Positions 35,933 through 45,607 of a DNA stretch of 64,000 bases are shown here, piece by piece. The position numbers and the translations under genes were made by a program. This stretch comes from Lysobacter enzymogenes (lineage in GTDB: Bacteria > Pseudomonadota > Gammaproteobacteria > Xanthomonadales > Xanthomonadaceae). The first letter of the stretch is position 1. The number at the start of each line of letters is the position of its first letter. Under the pieces are notes generated by a model. It saw only the letters and a list, made by a program, of their open reading frames with translations. It was not told where the DNA came from and searched no databases. The stretch is from positions 1-64,000 of the forward strand of contig NZ_FNOG01000014.1 of assembly GCF_900106525.1 (NCBI RefSeq), in the 5' to 3' direction.

Positions 35933-36600
35933 TCCCGCTCTCCTTGTCGAACCTTCGCCGCATCCTTGCCCGCATCCCGAGCGGCGCCGGGCGCGGCATC
36001 ATGCCGCAAACCGGCGCGCACGCGGCGGACCACCGTCCATGCGCACAGCATCGAAGCCAGCACCAGCACCAGCTCGACCGGCCACGCCGAAATCCATCCC
36101 AACGCCAGCGCCAGCCCCAGCGCGCCGATCACGAAGGCGCGGTCGCTCTTGCCCATCGGCCCGTCGTAGCGCCGCGGCGCGCCGACCATGAGCCCGAGCA
36201 CGCCGGCGTATTCGGTCAGCGCCGCCAGCAGCACGAACGCCAGCAGCGGCGCCGCGTGCAGCCCGGCCACCGCCAGCAGCGACAGGTACAGCGCGCTGTC
36301 GGAGACCACATCGCACAATTCGTTGAGGTAGGCGCCCAGCCGCGATTGCTGGCCGAACTCGCGCGCCAGCATGCCGTCGATGGCGTTCAGGGCCATGCGC
36401 GCGAACATCCACAACGGCAGCAGCGCGAACAGCCACGGCCGCTGCGGCGCGCCCCAGTACACCAGCGCGGCCGCCGCCAGCGACACCAGCGCAGCGGCGA
36501 CGGTGACCTGGTTGGCGCTGACGCCGGCGGCGTACAACCGCCGCACCAGCGGCCGCAACAGATCCTGGAAGCGTCCTTTCAAAGCATAGATCGAGGCCAT
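35929..36600 (-). CDS. CDP-alcohol phosphatidyltransferase family protein, first gene of the lipid operon
   Basis: 223 residues. An N-terminal amphipathic helix and membrane helices surround the motif NAIDGMLAREFGQQSRLGAYLNELCDVVSDSALY. As in the paralogue at 30127-30789, Asn stands at the first Asp position and Asn at the third, while DG, AR and the final Asp are kept. This suggests a shared, altered metal site and a non-standard alcohol or substrate. A basic C-terminal tail (RHDAAPGAARDAGKDAAKVRQ) ends the protein. It is divergent from purH; the 286-base gap must contain the operon promoter. Confidence 0.87.
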   Translation of the reverse strand: MASIYALKGRFQDLLRPLVRRLYAAGVSANQVTVAAALVSLAAAALVYWGAPQRPWLFALLPLWMFARMALNAIDGMLAREFGQQSRLGAYLNELCDVVSDSALYLSLLAVAGLHAAPLLAFVLLAALTEYAGVLGLMVGAPRRYDGPMGKSDRAFVIGALGLALALGWISAWPVELVLVLASMLCAWTVVRRVRAGLRHDAAPGAARDAGKDAAKVRQGERE

Positions 36601-36848
36601 CGTTACCCGTCTTCGTCCTTACTCGGCACGCCCGGCGATGGGGCGCCGCCGACAGCTTAGCCGCTGCGCGCGCGGATGCGCGCCGGCGCGGCCGCGGCGG
36701 CGCGGGTTTCGCCCGGGTATCGCCACAGTGGCCCGGCCGGGACGCGCGGCGGCACCTGCGCGCCTGCGTTGTGCCAAAGGCGGCCGCAAATGGGCGCCCG
36801 TTCGCGTCCGTACCGCCCTGAACGGGCGGCCCGGGCGCCGCGCGCGGC

Positions 36849-36854
36849 TATAAT
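36849..36854 (+). promoter_or_regulatory. Consensus -10 element of purH
   Basis: TATAAT lies 33 bases before the purH ATG in otherwise very GC-rich sequence. No good -35 hexamer is visible at 16-18 bases upstream, so activation by a factor or an extended element is possible. The rest of the 36601-36886 divergent region is GC-rich, with inverted GC stretches but no recognisable riboswitch or PurR-type palindrome. Confidence 0.6.
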
Positions 36855-36886
36855 TCCGGCGCCCTTCCGCTGCCCTCCTCCCCGCA

Positions 36887-38491
36887 ATGACCTCCGAGCT
36901 TCCGACCGGCCGACCGGTCCCGGCGTCTCAGCCGGTACGCATCCGTCGTGCCTTGTTGTCCGTGTCCGACAAGACCGGCCTGATCGAACTCGCCCGCGCC
37001 CTGGCCGCGCACGGCGTCGAACTGCTGTCCACCGGCGGCACCGCCAAAGCCATCCGCGACGCCGGCCTGGCCGTGCGCGACGTGGCCGAGGTCACCGGCT
37101 TCCCGGAAATGATGGACGGCCGGGTCAAGACCCTGCACCCGCTGGTGCACGGCGGCCTGCTCGGCCGCGCCGGGCTCGACGAGGCGGTGATGGCGCAGCA
37201 CGGCATCGGCGCGATCGACTTGCTGGTGCTGAACCTGTATCCGTTCGAGAAAGTCTCGGCCGACCCGGCCAGCTCGTTCGAGGACGTGATCGAGAACATC
37301 GACATCGGCGGCCCGGCCATGCTGCGCTCGGCGGCGAAGAACTTCGCCCGCGTCGCGGTCGCCACCGACCCGGGCCAGTACGGCGAGCTCATCGCCGAAC
37401 TCGACGGCCACGACGGCGCGCTCTCGGCCAAGACCCGCTTCTCTTTGTCGGTGGCCGCGTTCAACCGCGTCGCCCAGTACGACGCGGCGATCAGCAATCA
37501 CCTGTCGGCCATCGGCGCAGACGGCGGCAAGCTCGAATTCCCGGCCCAGCACAACGCCAGCTACGTCAAGGTCATGGACCTGCGCTACGGCGAGAACCCG
37601 CACCAGAGCGGCGCGTTCTACCGCGACGCGCAGCCGCTGCCGGGCGCGCTGGCCAGCTTCGTCCAGCTGCAGGGCAAGGAGCTGAGCTACAACAACCTCG
37701 CCGACGCCGACGCGGCCTGGGAATGCGTGCGCCAGTTCGAGCGCCCGGCCTGCGTGATCGTCAAGCACGCCAACCCCTGCGGCGTGGCCGAAGGCGTGGC
37801 CTGCGGCGACGCGTACGAGCTGGCCTACGCCACCGACCCGACCTCGGCCTTCGGCGGCATCATCGCCTTCAACCGCACGCTGGATGCGGCCACCGCCAAG
37901 GCCATCCTCGACCGCCAGTTCGTCGAGGTGCTGATCGCGCCGGACTACGAGGACGCCGCGGTCGAATACGCCAAGAAGAAGGCCAACGTGCGGGTGCTGC
38001 GCATCCCCGGCGGCGACGGCCGCAACGCCCTGGATTTCAAGCGCATCGGCTCAGGGCTCCTGGTGCAGAGCGCGGACCTGCGCGAAGTCAGCCGCGACGA
38101 ATTGAAGGTCGTGAGCAAGCTGGCGCCGACCGAAGCGCAACTGGCCGACCTGCTGTTCGCCTGGCGCGTGGCCAAGTTCGTCAAGTCCAACGCCATCGTC
38201 TACGCCCGCGACCATCGCAGCATCGGCATCGGCGCCGGGCAGATGAGCCGCGTGGTCAGCGCCAAGATCGCCGCGCTCAAGGCCGAAGAGGCCGGGTTGG
38301 TCGTGCCGGGTTCGGTGATGGCCTCCGATGCGTTCTTCCCGTTCCGCGACGGCATCGACGCGGCCGCGGCCGCCGGCGTCAAGGCGGTGATCCAGCCGGG
38401 CGGTTCGATGCGCGACAACGAAGTCATCGCCGCGGCCGACGAACACGGCCTGGCGATGGTGTTCACCGGCGTGCGCCACTTCCGCCACTGA
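36887..38491 (+). CDS. purH: Bifunctional AICAR formyltransferase/IMP cyclohydrolase
   Basis: 534 residues, normal length. It catalyses the last two steps of IMP synthesis. The N-terminal cyclohydrolase has [40 protein letters not shown] and [20 protein letters not shown]. The C-terminal formyltransferase has [44 protein letters not shown] and [19 protein letters not shown]. Confidence 0.97.
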   Translation: MTSELPTGRPVPASQPVRIRRALLSVSDKTGLIELARALAAHGVELLSTGGTAKAIRDAGLAVRDVAEVTGFPEMMDGRVKTLHPLVHGGLLGRAGLDEAVMAQHGIGAIDLLVLNLYPFEKVSADPASSFEDVIENIDIGGPAMLRSAAKNFARVAVATDPGQYGELIAELDGHDGALSAKTRFSLSVAAFNRVAQYDAAISNHLSAIGADGGKLEFPAQHNASYVKVMDLRYGENPHQSGAFYRDAQPLPGALASFVQLQGKELSYNNLADADAAWECVRQFERPACVIVKHANPCGVAEGVACGDAYELAYATDPTSAFGGIIAFNRTLDAATAKAILDRQFVEVLIAPDYEDAAVEYAKKKANVRVLRIPGGDGRNALDFKRIGSGLLVQSADLREVSRDELKVVSKLAPTEAQLADLLFAWRVAKFVKSNAIVYARDHRSIGIGAGQMSRVVSAKIAALKAEEAGLVVPGSVMASDAFFPFRDGIDAAAAAGVKAVIQPGGSMRDNEVIAAADEHGLAMVFTGVRHFRH

Positions 38492-38534
38492 GCCGCCAGC
38501 GGCGCGGGCGCCACGCCCGCGCCGCACTCGCGCC

Positions 38535-39245
38535 ATGCCGCTGGAATTCAAACCCTATCCGCCGCCGGGCCAGCGCCAGCTCGGCCGCGAGCTGCTGCGC
38601 TCGCTGACCCGCAAACTGATCGTGCTGGCGCTGCTGGCCGCGGTGCTGGTGCTGTGGGCCGGCTGGCAGTATTCGCGGCGGCAATCGGCCGACAGCGAAA
38701 CCCTGGGCGATTACCGCATCAACGGCGACGCAGTCAGCGTGCTGCTGGTCCAGCCCGACGTCTCGCTCGACCTGGGCACCGGCCTGCGCGGCGATTACAC
38801 CGCGCAACTGGCGCGCGCGCTGGCGATGCAGTTCGAGCAACTGGGCTACCGCACTCGGTCGGTACCCGCGCGCAGCGACGAAGAACGTTTCGGCCAAGCC
38901 TCGCGCCTGGAAGACAAGGACGCGGCCATCGCCCATCAGGCGCAGATCGCGCAATCGCTGCGCGAAGCCGGCGCGCCGGTGCTGCGGGTGTCGCTGGACG
39001 GACTCGACAACGACGGCGCGGTCGTCACTGCCCACCGCTACAAGGTCGAATTGCTCGACCCGCGCACCCTGCAGCCGTCGTGGCGCGCGGTGCTGACCTG
39101 GCGCGAAGGCCGCTCGCAGTCCATCGCCCTGCTCTGGCACCTGCGCCGCAACCGCCTGCCGCCGCCGTTGTGGGACAGCCTGGCGACGCTGGCGGTGGAG
39201 CGCATGCGCGAAGACGGCAAGCTGCCGTCCGGCACGATCCACTGA
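38535..39245 (+). CDS. Membrane-anchored protein of unknown function after purH
   Basis: 236 residues. An N-terminal cytosolic stretch of about 28 residues is followed by a membrane helix ([17 protein letters not shown]) and an extracytoplasmic alpha/beta domain ([76 protein letters not shown]). No family recognised. A GC hairpin at about 38500-38522 separates it from purH, so it may not share the full transcript. Confidence 0.75.
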   Translation: MPLEFKPYPPPGQRQLGRELLRSLTRKLIVLALLAAVLVLWAGWQYSRRQSADSETLGDYRINGDAVSVLLVQPDVSLDLGTGLRGDYTAQLARALAMQFEQLGYRTRSVPARSDEERFGQASRLEDKDAAIAHQAQIAQSLREAGAPVLRVSLDGLDNDGAVVTAHRYKVELLDPRTLQPSWRAVLTWREGRSQSIALLWHLRRNRLPPPLWDSLATLAVERMREDGKLPSGTIH

Positions 39246-39283
39246 ACACCGGCACCTCGCGCCTGCAGCCCTGCGCTTACCGT

Positions 39284-39516
39284 CATTCCGGCGAAAGCCG
39301 GAACCCATTTTGCTGTGGTCGTTGCTGTCGTGGTCCGCTACCTGGGTCACTGCGCAAAAATCAAAATGGGTTCCGGCTTTCGCCGGAATGACGGCAGAGG
39401 GATGTCGGTCCGCTTCCTGTAGGAGCGGCGCGAGCCGCGACCGCGACATCGCAGCTGCGGCGCAAGTTTCGGCGTCGTTGCGGTGTCGCGGTCGCGGCTC
39501 GCGCCGCTCCTACAGG
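39284..39516. repeat. REP palindromes and an R1 inverted pair
   Basis: Facing R2-type palindromes lie at about 39284-39303 and 39369-39390, flanking a short trinucleotide-rich stretch. They are followed by a long R1 pair at 39416-39516 whose arms (CTGTAGGAGCGGCGCGAGCCGCGACCGCGAC) are the best preserved in the window. This separates two convergent genes. Confidence 0.8.
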
Positions 39517-39528
39517 TAGTTTCCCGGC

Positions 39529-40986
39529 TTACGCACCGGGCTTGTGGCGCTCGCGCCAGATTTCGTGATCCACGCCGTAGCCCAGCTCGGGATACTGCGA
39601 GATGTGGAACTCCGGCGACTTGCCTTCGTCGAGCTGGCGGTCGTAGTCGCGGGTCAGCTTCACCACCACCTTCCACAGCAGCAGCACCGCGATCAGGTTC
39701 AACGTCGCCATCACCGCCATCGCCGCGTCGGCCGCGTCCCACACCAGCTGCACCTTCGAGAACACGCCCCACACGATCACGCACAGCGCGACGATGCGCA
39801 GCACGAACAGCGACTTGCGCCCGCCGCCGATGTACAACAGGCCGCTCTCGGCGTACGAGTAGTTGCCCAGGATCGTGGTGAAGGCGAAGAAGAACAGCGC
39901 GATGGACGCGAACCAAGCGCCCCACTCGCCGAAGAACACCGTCATCGCGCGCTGGGTGATGACCACGCCGTCGCCGCCCTGGCCGAGCACGCCCGACAGC
40001 AGCACGATCAGACCGGTCGCGGTGCAGATGAACATAGTGTCGAAGAACACGCCCAGCGACTGCACGAAGCCCTGGCTGGACGGGTGATGCGGCACCGGCG
40101 TCGCCGCCGCGGCGATGTTCGGCGCGCTGCCCATGCCGGCCTCGTTGGCGTACAGGCCGCGCTTGACGCCGTTGAGCATGGCCGCGGCCATGCCGCCGGC
40201 GATGCCGCCCGCGGCCTGGTCCAGGCCGAATGCGCCGCGCAGGATCAGCATCACCGCCGCCGGGATCTGGTCGTAATGCGCGACCAGCGCCCACACCGCC
40301 AGGCCGATGTAGCCGACCGACATGAACGGCACCACCCACTCGGCGACCTTGGCGATCGAGCGCAGCCCGCCGAAGATGATCGTGCCGGTCAGCACCACCA
40401 GCACCACCGCGACCGTGGTCTGCGAGAACTTGAAGGTCTCGCCGACCGACTGGGCGATGGCGTTGGCGTGCACGCCGTTGAACACCACGCCGTAAGAGAA
40501 CAGCAAGCAGGCCGCGAACGCCCAGCCCATCTTCGGCGCGCGCAGGCCGCGGGCGATGTAGTAGGCCGGGCCGCCGCGGTACTGGCCGTTCTCGTCGCGC
40601 ACCTTGTACAGCTGCGCCAGCGAGCTTTCCGCGTACGCGGTGGCCATGCCGACCGCGGCCGTGCACCACATCCAGAACAGCGCGCCGGGGCCGCCCAGGC
40701 TCATCGCGATGGCGACGCCGGCGAGGTTGCCGGTGCCCACGCGCGCGGCCAGCGAGGTGCACAGCGCCTGGAACGGCGAAATGCCGGCGTTGTCGCCGTC
40801 GGTGCCGCGGCCGATCACCTTCAGCATGTGGGTGAAGCGGCGCACCTGCACCACCCGCAGGCTCACGGTGAAGAAGATGCCGACCGCGAGCAGGCCGTAG
40901 ATCAGCACGTAGTTCCACAGCACGTTGTTGATCGCGCCGATGATCGGAGAGATGGCGCGTTCGATCAGGTGCAGCAGCCAGTCCAT
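39529..40986 (-). CDS. Sodium:alanine/glycine symporter family protein
   Basis: 485 residues from the ATG at 40986; the frame stays open for another 100 codons upstream without a credible start. About eleven membrane helices with AGCS hallmarks: ISPFQALCTSLAARVGTGNLAGVAIAMSLGGPGALFWMW, GGPAYYIARGL, LYANEAGMGSAPNIAAAA. The family imports alanine or glycine with sodium. It lies between purH and purD on the opposite strand. Confidence 0.92.
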   Translation of the reverse strand: MDWLLHLIERAISPIIGAINNVLWNYVLIYGLLAVGIFFTVSLRVVQVRRFTHMLKVIGRGTDGDNAGISPFQALCTSLAARVGTGNLAGVAIAMSLGGPGALFWMWCTAAVGMATAYAESSLAQLYKVRDENGQYRGGPAYYIARGLRAPKMGWAFAACLLFSYGVVFNGVHANAIAQSVGETFKFSQTTVAVVLVVLTGTIIFGGLRSIAKVAEWVVPFMSVGYIGLAVWALVAHYDQIPAAVMLILRGAFGLDQAAGGIAGGMAAAMLNGVKRGLYANEAGMGSAPNIAAAATPVPHHPSSQGFVQSLGVFFDTMFICTATGLIVLLSGVLGQGGDGVVITQRAMTVFFGEWGAWFASIALFFFAFTTILGNYSYAESGLLYIGGGRKSLFVLRIVALCVIVWGVFSKVQLVWDAADAAMAVMATLNLIAVLLLWKVVVKLTRDYDRQLDEGKSPEFHISQYPELGYGVDHEIWRERHKPGA

Positions 40987-41309
40987 GCGGTCGGTTCCGG
41001 GTTGAGGCGAAAAGGAGGTATCGGCGGCGCCCTGTCGCGGCGGCGCGGGCGTCCGCCGGCGGGCGCGCCGCGGCGCCCGTCCGGAGCGGACGCGAGCGCG
41101 CGAAATCGCTGCAAACCCGGGCCGGACCCGTTGCCGCCCCGGATCCGCCGCGGCCGCGGGGGCCGGCGCGGTCCCCTCCGTGGGCCGGGTCGAGCGTTCG
41201 AAACGGGGCGATGGTAACAGCCCGGTCGCCCCACCCCGCCCCCTGCCGTAAAATCCAAGCGGCATAAGCCCCACCCCATCCGTCATTTCCCCCATTCCCT
41301 GGAGTACGC

Positions 41310-42605
41310 ATGAAGGTCCTCGTCATCGGGTCCGGCGGGCGCGAACACGCGCTGGCCTGGAAGCTCGCCCAATCCCCGCGCGTCGACGAGGTTCTGGTCG
41401 CTCCCGGCAACGCCGGCACCGCGCGCGAAGGCAAATGCCGCAACGTCGCGGTGGCCGCCACCGACCTCGACGGCCTGCTCAAGCTCGCCGCCGACGAAGC
41501 CGTCGCGGTCACCGTGGTCGGCCCCGAGGCGCCGCTGGTGGCCGGCGTGGTCGACCGCTTCCGCGCCGCCGGCCGCCGCATCTTCGGCCCCACCGCCGCG
41601 GCCGCCCAGCTCGAAGGCAGCAAGGCCTTCGCCAAGGATTTCCTCGCCCGCCACGGCATTCCGACCGCGCATTACGCGGTGCATACCGACGTCGACGCCG
41701 CGCTGGCCTACGTGCGCGAGAAAGGCGCGCCCATCGTGGTCAAGGCCGACGGCCTGGCGGCCGGCAAGGGCGTGATCGTGGCGATGACCTTGACCGAAGC
41801 CGAGGACGCGATCCGCGACATGCTCTCCGGCAACGCCTTCGGTGCCGCCGGCGCGCGCGTGGTGATCGAGGAATTCCTCGACGGCGAAGAAGCCAGCTTC
41901 ATCTCGATGGTCGACGGCGCCCACGCGCTGCCGATGGCGACCTCGCAGGACCACAAGCGCGTCGGCGACGGCGACACCGGCCCCAACACCGGCGGCATGG
42001 GCGCCTATTCGCCGGCGCCGGTGGTCACCCCGCAGATCCACGACCGGGTGATGCGCGAGGTGGTGATGCCGACCGTGCGCGGCATGATCGCCGACGGCGT
42101 GCCGTTCACCGGCTTCCTCTACGCCGGCCTGATGATCGACTCGACCGGCGCGCCCAAGGTCATCGAGTTCAACGTCCGCTTCGGCGATCCGGAAACCCAG
42201 CCGGTGATGCTGCGCCTGCGCTCGGACCTGCTCGACCTGGTCGACGCCGCGCTCGACCAGCGCCTGGCTGCGATCCAGGCCGAGTGGGATCCGCGCCCTT
42301 CGCTGGGCGTGGTGATGGCCGCGCAGAACTACCCCGAGACCCCGCGCAGCGGCGATCCGATCAGCGAATGGGACGTGCCGCTGCCGGCCGACACCCACGT
42401 CTTCCACGCCGGCACCCAGCTCGTCGACGGCCAGGCCGTGACCGCCGGCGGCCGCGTGCTGTGCGCCTGCGCGCTCGGCGACAGCGTGGCCGACGCGCAG
42501 CGCCGCGCCTACGAAGTGGTCGCAGGGATTTCCTGGCAGGGCGAGTTCCACCGCCACGACATCGGCTGGCGGGCGATCGAGCGCGAGCGCGCCGCCCAGC
42601 CGTAA
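41310..42605 (+). CDS. purD: Phosphoribosylamine-glycine ligase
   Basis: 431 residues. PurD ligates glycine to phosphoribosylamine in purine synthesis. ATP-grasp enzyme with VLVIGSGGREHALAWKLAQSP, VVGPEAPLVAGVVDRF, VKADGLAAGKGVIVAM, SQDHKRVGDGDTGPNTGGMGAYSPAPVV and FNVRFGDPETQPVMLRL. CTGGAG lies six bases before the ATG, and a possible -10 TAAAAT is at about 41246. In relatives it usually follows purH directly; here two genes intervene. Confidence 0.96.
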   Translation: MKVLVIGSGGREHALAWKLAQSPRVDEVLVAPGNAGTAREGKCRNVAVAATDLDGLLKLAADEAVAVTVVGPEAPLVAGVVDRFRAAGRRIFGPTAAAAQLEGSKAFAKDFLARHGIPTAHYAVHTDVDAALAYVREKGAPIVVKADGLAAGKGVIVAMTLTEAEDAIRDMLSGNAFGAAGARVVIEEFLDGEEASFISMVDGAHALPMATSQDHKRVGDGDTGPNTGGMGAYSPAPVVTPQIHDRVMREVVMPTVRGMIADGVPFTGFLYAGLMIDSTGAPKVIEFNVRFGDPETQPVMLRLRSDLLDLVDAALDQRLAAIQAEWDPRPSLGVVMAAQNYPETPRSGDPISEWDVPLPADTHVFHAGTQLVDGQAVTAGGRVLCACALGDSVADAQRRAYEVVAGISWQGEFHRHDIGWRAIERERAAQP

Positions 42606-42678
42606 AACCGCACCTGCACGCAAAACCGAACGGCCGGGAGCTCACCGCCCCCGGCCGTCGTCGTATCCGAAAGCCCCC

Positions 42679-42764
42679 TGTAGGAGCTGCGCAAGCTGCG
42701 ACCGCGAAACCACGATTACGTCGCAGGCGCGATGTCGCGGTCGCAGCTTGCGCAGCTCCTACAG
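42679..42764. repeat. Inverted repeat family R1, variant arms
   Basis: CTGTAGGAGCTGCGCAAGCTGCGACCGCGA faces its complement. The arms carry AGCTGC in place of AGCGGC on both sides, so the pair has changed in a compensated way and keeps its hairpin. A GC-rich hairpin without a T tract at about 42629-42655 lies just before it, after purD. Confidence 0.8.
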
Positions 42765-42785
42765 TCGGACTTCGAACCTCATCGA

Positions 42786-43067
42786 TCAATGCAGCGCCGT
42801 CGGCGCATCTTCCGCCGCCGGCTGCAGCGACACCGCCACCTCTTCCAGTTCCGCGATCTCTTTGTCCAGCGCGTCGTACAGCTCGCCCTGCCGCGTCATC
42901 AACTCCTCGATCCGCTGCGCCTGCGCGAGCTTCTTCAGTTCGCCGTCGAACAGCAGCCACTGCGCGGTCAGCTGCTCGACGTAGTTCTTCGAGTAATGGC
43001 GCATTTCCTTGAGCTGGCTCAGCGTGGCGTTGACGTGATCCAACGGCGTCTTGGCATCGGCGGACAT
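42786..43067 (-). CDS. Small coiled-coil protein, unknown function
   Basis: 93 residues; GAGGAGG lies five bases before the ATG at 43067. Nearly all helical with heptad-like spacing (VNATLSQLKEMRHYSKNYVEQLTAQWLLFDGELKKLAQAQRIEELMTRQGELYDALDKEIAELEEVAVSL). No domain recognised; likely a cytosolic dimer or adaptor. Confidence 0.75.
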   Translation of the reverse strand: MSADAKTPLDHVNATLSQLKEMRHYSKNYVEQLTAQWLLFDGELKKLAQAQRIEELMTRQGELYDALDKEIAELEEVAVSLQPAAEDAPTALH

Positions 43068-43204
43068 GGCGACCTCCTCGTTGCACGGTGAGGCCTCAGG
43101 GTATCGGCACCAAGCTGGCTGACGGCGAAACGCGCGCGGCGACACGCATCGCATTTCACTTGGCGCCGACATTTCCGACTGCGCGAATACGGCGATCGCG
43201 GCGC

Positions 43205-44698
43205 CTAAAGCACCGGCGACATCATCGCCACGGCGTTTTGCACCAAGCGCGCGGCGAACGGCCAGGCCTCCGCCTCTTCCAGCGTGACCCGGTGCGATAC
43301 CGAGAGGTAGGTCTCCTGCCGTTGCCGGATCGTCGCAACGACCTGCGCATCGGCGATCAGCAGGTTGTTCTCGAAATTCAGATCCAGGCTGCGCCGGTCC
43401 ATGTTGGCCGAACCGATCAAGGCGATGTCCGCGTCCAGCGTCATCGCCTTCGTATGCAGCAATCCCAGCGGGTATTCGTAGACCTCCACGCCCGCGCGCA
43501 GCAGGTCGGCGTAGGCGCTGCGGCAGGCTTGCCCGACCAGCCACGAATCGTTGCGGTGCGGGAACACGATCCGGGTGCTGACGCCGCGGCGCGGCGCGGC
43601 GCAGATCGCGCGCAGGATCGATTCGTCCGGCACGAAGTAAGGCGTGACCACGATCAGCTCGCGGCGCGCGGCGTACACGCAGGCGACGAACATATCGGCC
43701 ATCGCGTTGCGCCGCGCGATCGGGCCGGTTTCGAAGGCCTGGGCGATGCAGCCCGGCTCGAAGCGTTGCTGCACGACCGCGTCCGGGTACTGTTCCAGCC
43801 CGTCTTCGCCGGTCTCGGGAATCCAGCCGCTGAGGAACAAGAACTGCGCCTGCCGCACCACCGGCCCTTCGCAGCGCAGCAGCAAGTCGACCCACGGCGC
43901 ATACGCGGGCTTGACCCGGAATTCGGCGTCGGCGCAGTTCTGGCTGCCGCAATAGGCGATGCGGTTGTCGATCACCACGATCTTGCGGTGATCGCGCAGG
44001 TCCATGCGGCTGAACGCCATGTGCTGCAGGCGATGGATGTCGTCGAGCGTGCGCAGCAGTTTTACGCCCGCCGCGCCGAGCTGTTTCCAGCGCTCGCCGG
44101 CGATGAAGGCGCGCGAGCCGAACGCATCGACCATCACCCGGCACGCGACTCCGCGCCGCGCCGCGGCCGCCACCGCATCGGCGACGCGGCCGCCGTTGCG
44201 GTCGTCCAGCCAGATGTAGAAGGCGATGTGCACGCTCTCGCCGGCTTCGTCGATGTCGGCCACCAAGCGATCGATGGCGGCCCGGCAATCGCGCTTGGGT
44301 TGATCGGCCGCGCTGTCCGGCGCGCCGAGCACGGCGATGCGGTTGCCGCCAACCGCGTGGAATCCGTTGATCGAACGCGCCAGTTCGAACAGCGCGGCCG
44401 CGTTGTCGGCCAGCGCGCGCGGCGCATTGGCTTCGTCGTCGGGCGAGGGCATGCGCTTGTAGGCGTTCTCGATGCGTTCGACCCGGGCGCGGCCGATGCT
44501 GGTTTCGCCGAGCAGCAGATACGCGACCATGCCCACCACCGGCGCCAGCATGATCACCGCGACCCACGCCGCGCGCGAAGCCGGCGTGCGGTTGGCGCGG
44601 GTCAGCGCGCGCGCGGCGACCAACAGATGCGCGACGAACCCGAATGCGGTCACGCCCAGGTTCAGCGATGCGGACAACCCGCTCCAGTCGAACGCCAT
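43205..44698 (-). CDS. cls: Cardiolipin synthase, ClsA type
   Basis: 497 residues from the ATG at 44698, preceded by GGGAGG. It condenses phosphatidylglycerols to cardiolipin by phospholipase D chemistry. Two N-terminal membrane helices form a PLDc_N domain (LGVTAFGFVAHLLVAARALTRAN, AAWVAVIMLAPVVGMVAYLLLGET). Two HKD motifs follow: DLRDHRKIVVIDN and LLHTKAMTLDADIALIGSANMD. VVTPYFVPDESILRAI between them is also typical. It stands alone. Confidence 0.93.
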   Translation of the reverse strand: MAFDWSGLSASLNLGVTAFGFVAHLLVAARALTRANRTPASRAAWVAVIMLAPVVGMVAYLLLGETSIGRARVERIENAYKRMPSPDDEANAPRALADNAAALFELARSINGFHAVGGNRIAVLGAPDSAADQPKRDCRAAIDRLVADIDEAGESVHIAFYIWLDDRNGGRVADAVAAAARRGVACRVMVDAFGSRAFIAGERWKQLGAAGVKLLRTLDDIHRLQHMAFSRMDLRDHRKIVVIDNRIAYCGSQNCADAEFRVKPAYAPWVDLLLRCEGPVVRQAQFLFLSGWIPETGEDGLEQYPDAVVQQRFEPGCIAQAFETGPIARRNAMADMFVACVYAARRELIVVTPYFVPDESILRAICAAPRRGVSTRIVFPHRNDSWLVGQACRSAYADLLRAGVEVYEYPLGLLHTKAMTLDADIALIGSANMDRRSLDLNFENNLLIADAQVVATIRQRQETYLSVSHRVTLEEAEAWPFAARLVQNAVAMMSPVL

Positions 44699-44919
44699 GC
44701 GACCTCCCTGGGCTCCTGCTCGAACGATTCCTGCCTGAATTCGGCCGCCCCCGCAGCTTGCGGTGCGCCGCGTCGTCAAGCATCAGAGTGCCCCGTGGCG
44801 CCATGCCGAGTCCAGGCGCCGCGCGTTCATCGCCGGATAACGAAGCCTCTGTCTCACTTCGGCCTGGCGATGCCGGCCGAAACCGAATCCCGCCTGCGGA
44901 TCGGCTAGGATCGACGCAG

Positions 44920-45447
44920 ATGCATCCCAACGGCACGGCCGTGCCGCTCACGCGCTACCGGTCGCCCAACGACCGTCCATTCGACAGGGACATCACGTTG
45001 ACCCATACCGACCTCGACCTGTCCACGCCCGAAAAAGCGCTGCACGTGCTGGAAGACGCCTGCCGCAACGACGACCGCGAACTCGCGCGGCGCTGCCGCA
45101 ACTTCGAAGACGAAGCCGAACTGCTGCTGCACCACCCGCGCGCGCGCAGCAACGCGCCGATGCCGCCGGCGCAGACCCCGTCGGCCGATTTCGCGCGCGC
45201 GCTGCAACGCGAATGGGAGCAGACCGCGCTGCCCGACTTCCTCGGCATCAGCACCAGCGTCGCCGCGGTCGAGCACTTCGGCGGCAAGTTCTTCCTGGTG
45301 ACCCAGAACGTGCGCAATGCCGACGGCCGCACCTTCGCCCAGCGCTTGTACATGTCGCACTCGGAAAACGGCTGGGCGCTGCTGCGCCCGGAGCCGGCCT
45401 ATGAGCCGCCGGCGGAGCCCAAGCCGTGGTGGGCGGTCTGGCGCTGA
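44920..45447 (+). CDS. Hypothetical protein
   Basis: 175 residues from the ATG at 44920 (AGGA nine bases upstream). A TTG at 44998 with AGGGA upstream is an alternative, giving 149 residues starting at THTDLDLSTPEKAL. Soluble, no signal peptide. It has VEHFGGKFFLVTQNVRNADGRTFAQRLYMSHSENGWALL, resembling small alpha+beta domains, but no family is recognised. A TAGGAT element just upstream might be its -10. Confidence 0.65.
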   Translation: MHPNGTAVPLTRYRSPNDRPFDRDITLTHTDLDLSTPEKALHVLEDACRNDDRELARRCRNFEDEAELLLHHPRARSNAPMPPAQTPSADFARALQREWEQTALPDFLGISTSVAAVEHFGGKFFLVTQNVRNADGRTFAQRLYMSHSENGWALLRPEPAYEPPAEPKPWWAVWR

Positions 45448-45607
45448 GCGCCGGCGCGGTGTGAGTTAGCCGCGCCGCCGTTGCGGGTAAGGCATCGGCG
45501 CTGCGCGGCGCGCTGCGGTCGTAGTCCGCTGCTGGCGAGCCCGCCACCGGCGGCGCTATCCTGACCGCGCCGCCGCGCCGCGACCGGCGTGCCGACGAGA
45601 GCCGTCC

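Noticed and set aside
32784-36002. A single continuous minus-strand frame of over 1000 codons across two lipid-operon genes
   Set aside because: Only its 3' half matches a protein (PAP2-phosphatase). The rest is the out-of-frame shadow of the hydrolase-methyltransferase gene, and an ATGA overlap marks the real start at 34145.
36601-36886. Possible purine riboswitch upstream of purH
   Set aside because: The region is GC-rich without the conserved purine-aptamer junction sequences. Only a TATAAT element is recognisable.
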